Assembly: GCA_015501605.1 (NCBI GenBank)
Contig: JADNRZ010000005.1
Location: forward strand, 2,108,001 to 2,172,000
Direction of reading: 5' to 3'
DNA length: 64,000 bases
Origin: Panaeolus papilionaceus
Taxonomy: Eukaryota; Basidiomycota; Agaricomycetes; Agaricales
Part shown: positions 59,001 to 64,000 of the stretch, one piece after another
Layout of the letters: every line of letters starts with the position of its first letter
Numbering within the stretch: the stretch's first letter is position 1
Notes under the pieces: model-generated
Seen by the model: only the letters and a program-made list of their open reading frames with translations
Database searches by the model: none
Told to the model about the DNA's origin: nothing
Translations under genes and position numbers: made by a program

Positions 59001-62000
59001 TTAACGTCTTAACACCCCACATCAAACCAGAACGCCGTGTTTTGAGTTGAATCTGTGGTGGAACATCTTATCTTCCTGGTTGTTTCCCATAAGACTGAGA
59101 GATGTGGCGGCGGGGGACGGTATTGAAACCAAGTAAGGAAGCAGTAGTACCTAGCTCTGTGTATATTCTCAGTACGCTTTTCACGAGATTTAAGAAAGCA
59201 GCTCTCTGCGCATCGAAATGACTCGGTGTCGTGATAAGCATTTGAGAGAGAGCGGGACTGTGGGAGGAAAATGGGAGTTGCCAAATTGAGCGTCTCCGCG
59301 CGATGCTTCCATTTTTGGCAAATCAGCGACACCAATTCATCCCGTCATTCAGGGGCTATTAACCGCCGGGATGACTCCCTTGATCTACATTGTATGTACA
59401 ACTACTTTATCGCATTTCTGGTACCTTTTTCATGTATCAACACGTCCGAGAATTCAAGTTTTTCATTCTGAACGACTAAAAATATACAGTGATCCCACTG
59501 AGACCGCGCATTGCATAGGCATAAAATGTAGGGCGACCGTGGAGAGTAGGGCTCGATAACATTCTTAGGACCCAGGCGTGAGTCGATCATCAAGCTAAAC
59601 TTGATCTTTGACTCCACGGATGGTAACACGCTACATATTCTACGCATTGTTCGAGCGTCAGCAGCTTTTTCTCGATTAGGAAAACAATGCAACTGTCTGC
59701 TTACTTCGAAACTTCGTAGAAGCACCGAGTTTTCTGGGGTGACAGCCTGACCGAGTCCGCTTGCAATATGGGGAGGGATATTAGCAAGCCTTTTCGATTG
59801 AAATTCATTCTGAATCGCAATCTCTACAGCCTTGTTCCTATGCCCCGACACTTTTTCGCCGTTCAATGCATCGTATTTACTTTCACACATGTCAACTCGA
59901 TAACCTCATGCACATCTCACCAAAACCCACGGTCAAGGTACGAAGGTGACTCAATCGCTTACTTGGCTCAAGTTGGAGGTCCAAAAAGTAGCAATATTTT
60001 ACCGACAAGCTGGCAACGGAGGGACCGAGCATTCGATCACCGTTGCATGTCGATCAAATGCACGAACTAACGGCTGCATTACCATGCTTAAGCGTTACTG
60101 GGTCTCACTAATGCACCCTCTCGATCATGAACTCGTGCTCAAAAATGCAAAAGATGTATGACATCAAAAAAATATCTGGCTGGATATTTCGAGTCGGGGA
60201 TCGGTATTGGCAGAGGTCCAATTACACAGTCCAACTGCGACCCGTCGACCAGCGCCATTCTATATCCGCTTCAGTGAGAAGAATATTGATGGCATATGCT
60301 TTGGTGCTTCTTGCCATCCCACCATTGAGAGATCAAATCAAAATTGATCCTCTTTCTGCGATTTGACTCATAGGCGGCAGGCCGAGTCTCCCACTCTTTA
60401 GCGTCGCATTCCGAGAGGTTCTCATCCCACTGATTCTGAGCCCAGGACTTCTCTACCTTCCTTCCGTTTAGGTTTGAACCTCTTTTTCTTTCTCGCATTC
60501 GCGGAATAGATTTAATCATTTAATCATGGAGTTTCAAGCTAGGACGTTTTGCTTCTTGCTTTACGGACCATCGTTAATCTTTGTGATATCCATATTTGCG
60601 TCTAACTACGTATTCCAATCTCCTCTTGCGTGTTCGAGACTATGGAGCGACACGAGCGAAATGAAATGTCATATGCCTTGGACTTCTCCGTCAGTCTTAA
60701 TGATAATTCATATGTTTCGACCCTTCGTAGAGTATTACTAGTGTCGATGTCACTTTTTTTCTCGAAATATAGCACCATGCCAGGAGGAGAGCGGGATTCC
60801 TTCATCGAGAGACTGGGGTTTCATGTGTTGGATTAAGATTTCCAAGTCATAGCTCCTGCAGGATAAGATGAAGGTGAGGGAAAGGGCTGATGAGAGAATC
60901 TTAACCTTAATCTAGGACCTACCGATCTCTTACCCGATCTTGTCATATCGCAGATCTCACACTTGATTCCGTCATATCTGATATGGATGCGCTACGGCTA
61001 CTATTGCGAGATGAACAGTCGACCAGGCTTTTGAGTAGACGTCGCCGGACAGTCAGTGCAGTAAAAGCTGGAGGGGTGTCCTCTGGACCCGTCCGTTTGC
61101 GAAAGATACTTCCGTGCACATATGCTGTGTTCTCTAGTCGGGTGTTGGTCGAGGACTAAGCGACTTTACACATAAAATTCCGGCTGAAAATTCTTATGGA
61201 GCTTTCATTTCGGTTATTGCATATTTCTGCACATCGACGGGCACAGGGAGGTAGGAGAACGACATCGATGGGCAGAGGGCAGAGCTAGGGAAATGTGCCA
61301 ACATTCGGTAGGGATTGACCTTTCTTGGGTATGTACGTCGGCATTCGGTGAACTAACGGTCCCATATGTGGTAAAAGTTGGCCAGGAGGAGTGCCTATTT
61401 TGGTGAAGGGAGGAATGACGTCTGGCATCATCACGGGGTTCTATCGATTTTCTCTGCAGGCCCGAATGCGCCCTTGCTGCGCGCAAAATATCGGACCATG
61501 CGCCACGGAGGCAAGATTGAGCGATATAGAATTTTTCATGATTTTTAAAACAAAAAATAAGAAGACATGCAAGGACCTACAAACTACTACTGGATTGACA
61601 TCCAACAAACGGATCGAAAGAGCAAACGATGGGCGATCAGTTGGGCTTAGGTGCAGTCAGGTTTCTTGATGGCCAGAGAGGCGTTCACATGCGGACGGCT
61701 CTCACCTTCCTCTTTGGGGATGGTGAAGGGGTGTTGAGCGAGTTTGATCCCAGGCCTCTACTAGAAGTACACGTGGATAATTTTATCTCAAATATGGCCT
61801 GGGGTGCACCTCGAGGCCTACGTTTATTAGATTAAAGCTATAATTCTTACGTCGTACGATATTCAAAAGTAATTCTTTCATTATATTTCGAATATTGAAG
61901 CAACTCTCTCTATGTCTTGTTCATCCAAAGAATATTTACCTAAAAAATTCGTCCGCGGATGAAGGAAGGGACGAAGTTACGTGGGTTATACTGATAAGAG

Positions 62001-62269
62001 ATGGGAAATGTGTGGGGGAAAGTTGACGGACCAAGCAGCCGGATCTGGGATTGCAAGACAATAACAGGGCCTGCAGCATCTCTCCATTGCTGTGCCAAAT
62101 AGGAAGAAACAGGATGTCGCCAACACTCGCCCATGCTGAATCGGGCGATGGTCCCTCGAACTGTCCGAATTTGGTGCCCACAATGAAAGTGAATCCCAGG
62201 TCAGAGTTACGAAATGGGCACTCGTGCCCTCTCAGCGGAACCTTTAATGGTATCTAATCCGAGCAGAAC

Positions 62270-62276
62270 TATAAAA
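62270..62276 (+). promoter_or_regulatory. TATA box candidate of the HMG-box gene
   Basis: TATAAAA about 230 bases upstream of the ATG at 62499, followed by a long pyrimidine-rich tract, as expected for a fungal promoter and leader. Confidence 0.4.
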
Positions 62277-62388
62277 CTATCCGTTCGTATTGTTTCGTCT
62301 TTTTGTGCCCCGCCTGTGCAATTGTTCTGCCCAGATCCCAGAGACAAAGAAAAACGATTGGCACCTTTGACTTGCATAACCCATTATT

Positions 62389-62418
62389 CTTTCCTCCCTC
62401 TCTTTCTCTCTTTCCTAA
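62389..62418 (+). promoter_or_regulatory. CT-rich tract in HMG-box gene leader
   Basis: A nearly pure run of C and T about 80-110 bases before the start codon. Such tracts are common just upstream of transcription starts in fungi. Confidence 0.45.
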
Positions 62419-62498
62419 TCTCAAATTATCCGTAACCCTCGTCTCTCTTTACGAACAAGTCATCCTCTCCTTCATTGTCTTATACGACCAGAACAATC

Positions 62499-64000
62499 AT
62501 GCCCGCCCTACGCACTCGCGATACCCAATCCCGAAGTAAGTCCTCATCGATATTCAATCAAAGTAATTTCGAAATTCACCTCGTTTAGCACTCGAAGTGA
62601 TGACGGATGCACCACAGCCACCCTCCCTACAAATCGTTTCCCCGACGCCCCGAACATTCACCTTCCCTACGACGCACAATCTCTCTGACAGTCCTTACTC
62701 TTCGCCTTCAAATTCGCCTTTTGAACCCGACCTTCGTTCGCTCCCTTCTTCATCACATTGTACATTATCAACACCACCGCCTCCTGTAGCGCGCCCTTTT
62801 TCACCCGAATCTCCATCAGTACATTATCCAACTGAGTCACCGATAACCACATCAAATCTTAAGCGCAGAAAATCATCATGCAGTAGTGATCTCGTCGAAC
62901 GCCGGCCGAAGAAAGGCGACGAAGATTACATCAAGCGACCAGAGAACGCATTCATCCTCTTCAGACGGAAGTGCTGTGAGGATCGTCAGGCAGTCGAGGA
63001 AGGAACAGCGACAGTAGCTGATGGACCAGCGAAGAAGCAGAGGCAGGCAGATCTTTCAAAAACGATTAGCCAGCAATGGAAGAGTCTGTCAGCGGAGGAG
63101 CGTCAGTTCTGGGAACAGTTGGCGAAGGACAAGAAGAAGGAGCACGAGGCGCTATACCCCAACTACGTGTATCGACCTCAGAGGGCGAAGGAAAAGGACT
63201 CCAAGGCGAAGAACAAGAAGTTGAAGAAGATCGAGCAGGAGGAGACCGACAGTGTTTCGTTCGTCGTCCCCATCAACCGTGGCTTTGGTCGTTCAGCGTC
63301 GATGCCTACTCCCCCTCCATACCAGTCTATCCAGGTGCCCAATGTTTACCAGTTCACTCCATCGTGTCCCACCTCCCCCTCCCTCCTCCCCATGATCAGC
63401 AGACGGTCAGCGCATCCAGGTCATCAGGAAGTCGACATCCTCTCCAACTTCGACTACGTCCCCAGCAACACCTACGTGCCACCGTCGTTCTCAGTACCTG
63501 GGCATTTCGAGGCAACTCTTCAGGTGAGTTATCATCGTGGTGGTGGTTCAATCGAACCATTCTCAGCATTATCTAATGATCGTTACCCCCCTTTAAAGTC
63601 GTCTGAGTTCCTCCGAAGCATGTTCAACGTTCCCCAACAACAGCAGCAACAGCAGCAGCCGCATCAACTCAATCTGCAATCAAACGAGCATTCGCTACTT
63701 CCAGCACACCAGCTCGTCTCACCCGCTTCATCGATCGGCTCTGGTTCATCAGGTCCGTCATCGCCCGCTACTGGCCCATATACCCCCACCAACGCCCTCG
63801 TCTCGCACTTCCTGCCATCGTCAACGAATCTGTCAGGTATCGAGGCTCAGGCTCAGGCCGAGATGGAGCTTCAAATGGAGATGCAGATGCAAGCAGAGTT
63901 TGCCAACTTCCAGTGGGGAGGCGGTAATGATCTCTGGGGTAACGAGCCTTCCGTTCTTATGGGCGATGACTTCGACATTCATGCCATCCCCCCTATTGAG
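62499..64000 (+). CDS. HMG-box transcription factor, 5' part
   Basis: Exons 62499-62535, 62589-63523 and 63599 to the window end join in frame; the 3' end is missing. A Ser/Pro-rich N-terminus and a basic patch (LKRRKSS) lead to an HMG box at about residues 126-212: YIKRPENAFILFRRKC, then QADLSKTISQQWKSLSAEERQFWEQLAKDKKKEHEALYPNYVYRPQR. Between helix 1 and helix 2 is an extra segment of about 20 residues (VEEGTATVADGPAKKQR). The box binds the DNA minor groove. Basidiomycete members of this type (Ustilago Prf1, Coprinopsis Pcc1-like) act in mating response and fruiting; which one this is cannot be told here. After the box come a Lys/Glu helix, Pro-rich segments, a short poly-Gln run (63631-63657) and a Met/Gln/Glu-rich stretch, likely activation regions. 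Upstream lies the gene desert. Confidence 0.88.

Larger units (their letters stand above)
49920..62498. other. 12.6-kb gene desert
   Basis: Neither strand shows a convincing gene here. The longest open frame is about 160 codons (59402-59890, minus) with no motif; others are shorter, overlapping and lack a splice pattern that would join them into a domain. I saw no terminal inverted repeats, long direct repeats, tRNA or rRNA. Base composition by eye is mildly AT-rich and not low-complexity. Possible content: long regulatory region or 5' leader of the HMG-box gene, non-coding RNA, or eroded transposon DNA. A hairpin-forming patch lies at 56298-56357. Confidence 0.55.

Noticed and set aside
59402..59890. 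162-codon open frame on the minus strand in the gene desert
   Set aside because: No motif, no likely introns extending it, mixed composition and no similarity to any family I know. It is within chance length for a 12-kb region.
62499..64000. HMG-box gene as evidence for a mating-type locus
   Set aside because: Agaricomycete mating-type loci are defined by homeodomain and pheromone/receptor genes; none are visible in the window.

Overview
The window looks like a gene-dense stretch of nuclear DNA from a mushroom-forming basidiomycete (Agaricomycetes). Genes are broken by many short introns (about 45-90 bp, GT..AG). The gene set fits this clade: short secreted tyrosinases, an expanded F-box family, a PDR-type ABC transporter, an Urg1/URC1-type GTP cyclohydrolase II homologue, a Dicer, an HMG-box regulator of the agaricomycete type, and three copies of a glycine-rich protein with a GRGFPFFFWPVVW motif. 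I cannot name the species. I found no rRNA, tRNA or CRISPR array. All gene models come from splice-site reasoning and paralogue comparison by eye.

Layout. 0-7 kb: the 3' end of a DUF4139 gene, then two convergent tyrosinase paralogues (2.0-3.4 kb, +; 5.4-6.7 kb, -) on either side of an F-box gene whose 3' part has inconsistent frames. 7.7-11 kb: a tandem pair of F-box genes (F1, F2). 13-14.7 kb: a subtilisin-like protease gene with an in-frame stop and its catalytic serine replaced by Phe. 14.9-35.1 kb: five more F-box paralogues (F3, F4, F5 on -, F6, F7 on +) interleaved with a PDR ABC transporter (17.0-22.7 kb, -) and an Urg1 homologue (28.9-31.3 kb, -). F5 is split by a 978-bp hAT-like non-autonomous element with perfect 16-bp terminal inverted repeats and an 8-bp target duplication. 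36.7-43.8 kb: three paralogous glycine-rich/FWPVV genes (all -), with an Mpv17/PMP22 gene (+) between the first and second. 44.7-49.9 kb: a complete Dicer (-). 49.9-62.5 kb: about 12.6 kb with no convincing gene. 62.5-64 kb: the 5' part of an HMG-box transcription factor gene running off the window.

The main theme is local duplication. Seven F-box genes share one intron at the same place and phase, the tyrosinases share exon lengths, and the glycine-rich genes share structure and, for two of them, upstream DNA. Decay sits beside expansion: the subtilase is dead, F5 is interrupted, and one glycine-rich copy lost its glycine tract. The Dicer would supply small RNAs for silencing of repeats and viruses. 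The HMG-box protein is probably a developmental or mating-response regulator. I see no sign that the genes form one pathway; the window reads as housekeeping genes mixed with fast-evolving lineage-specific families.
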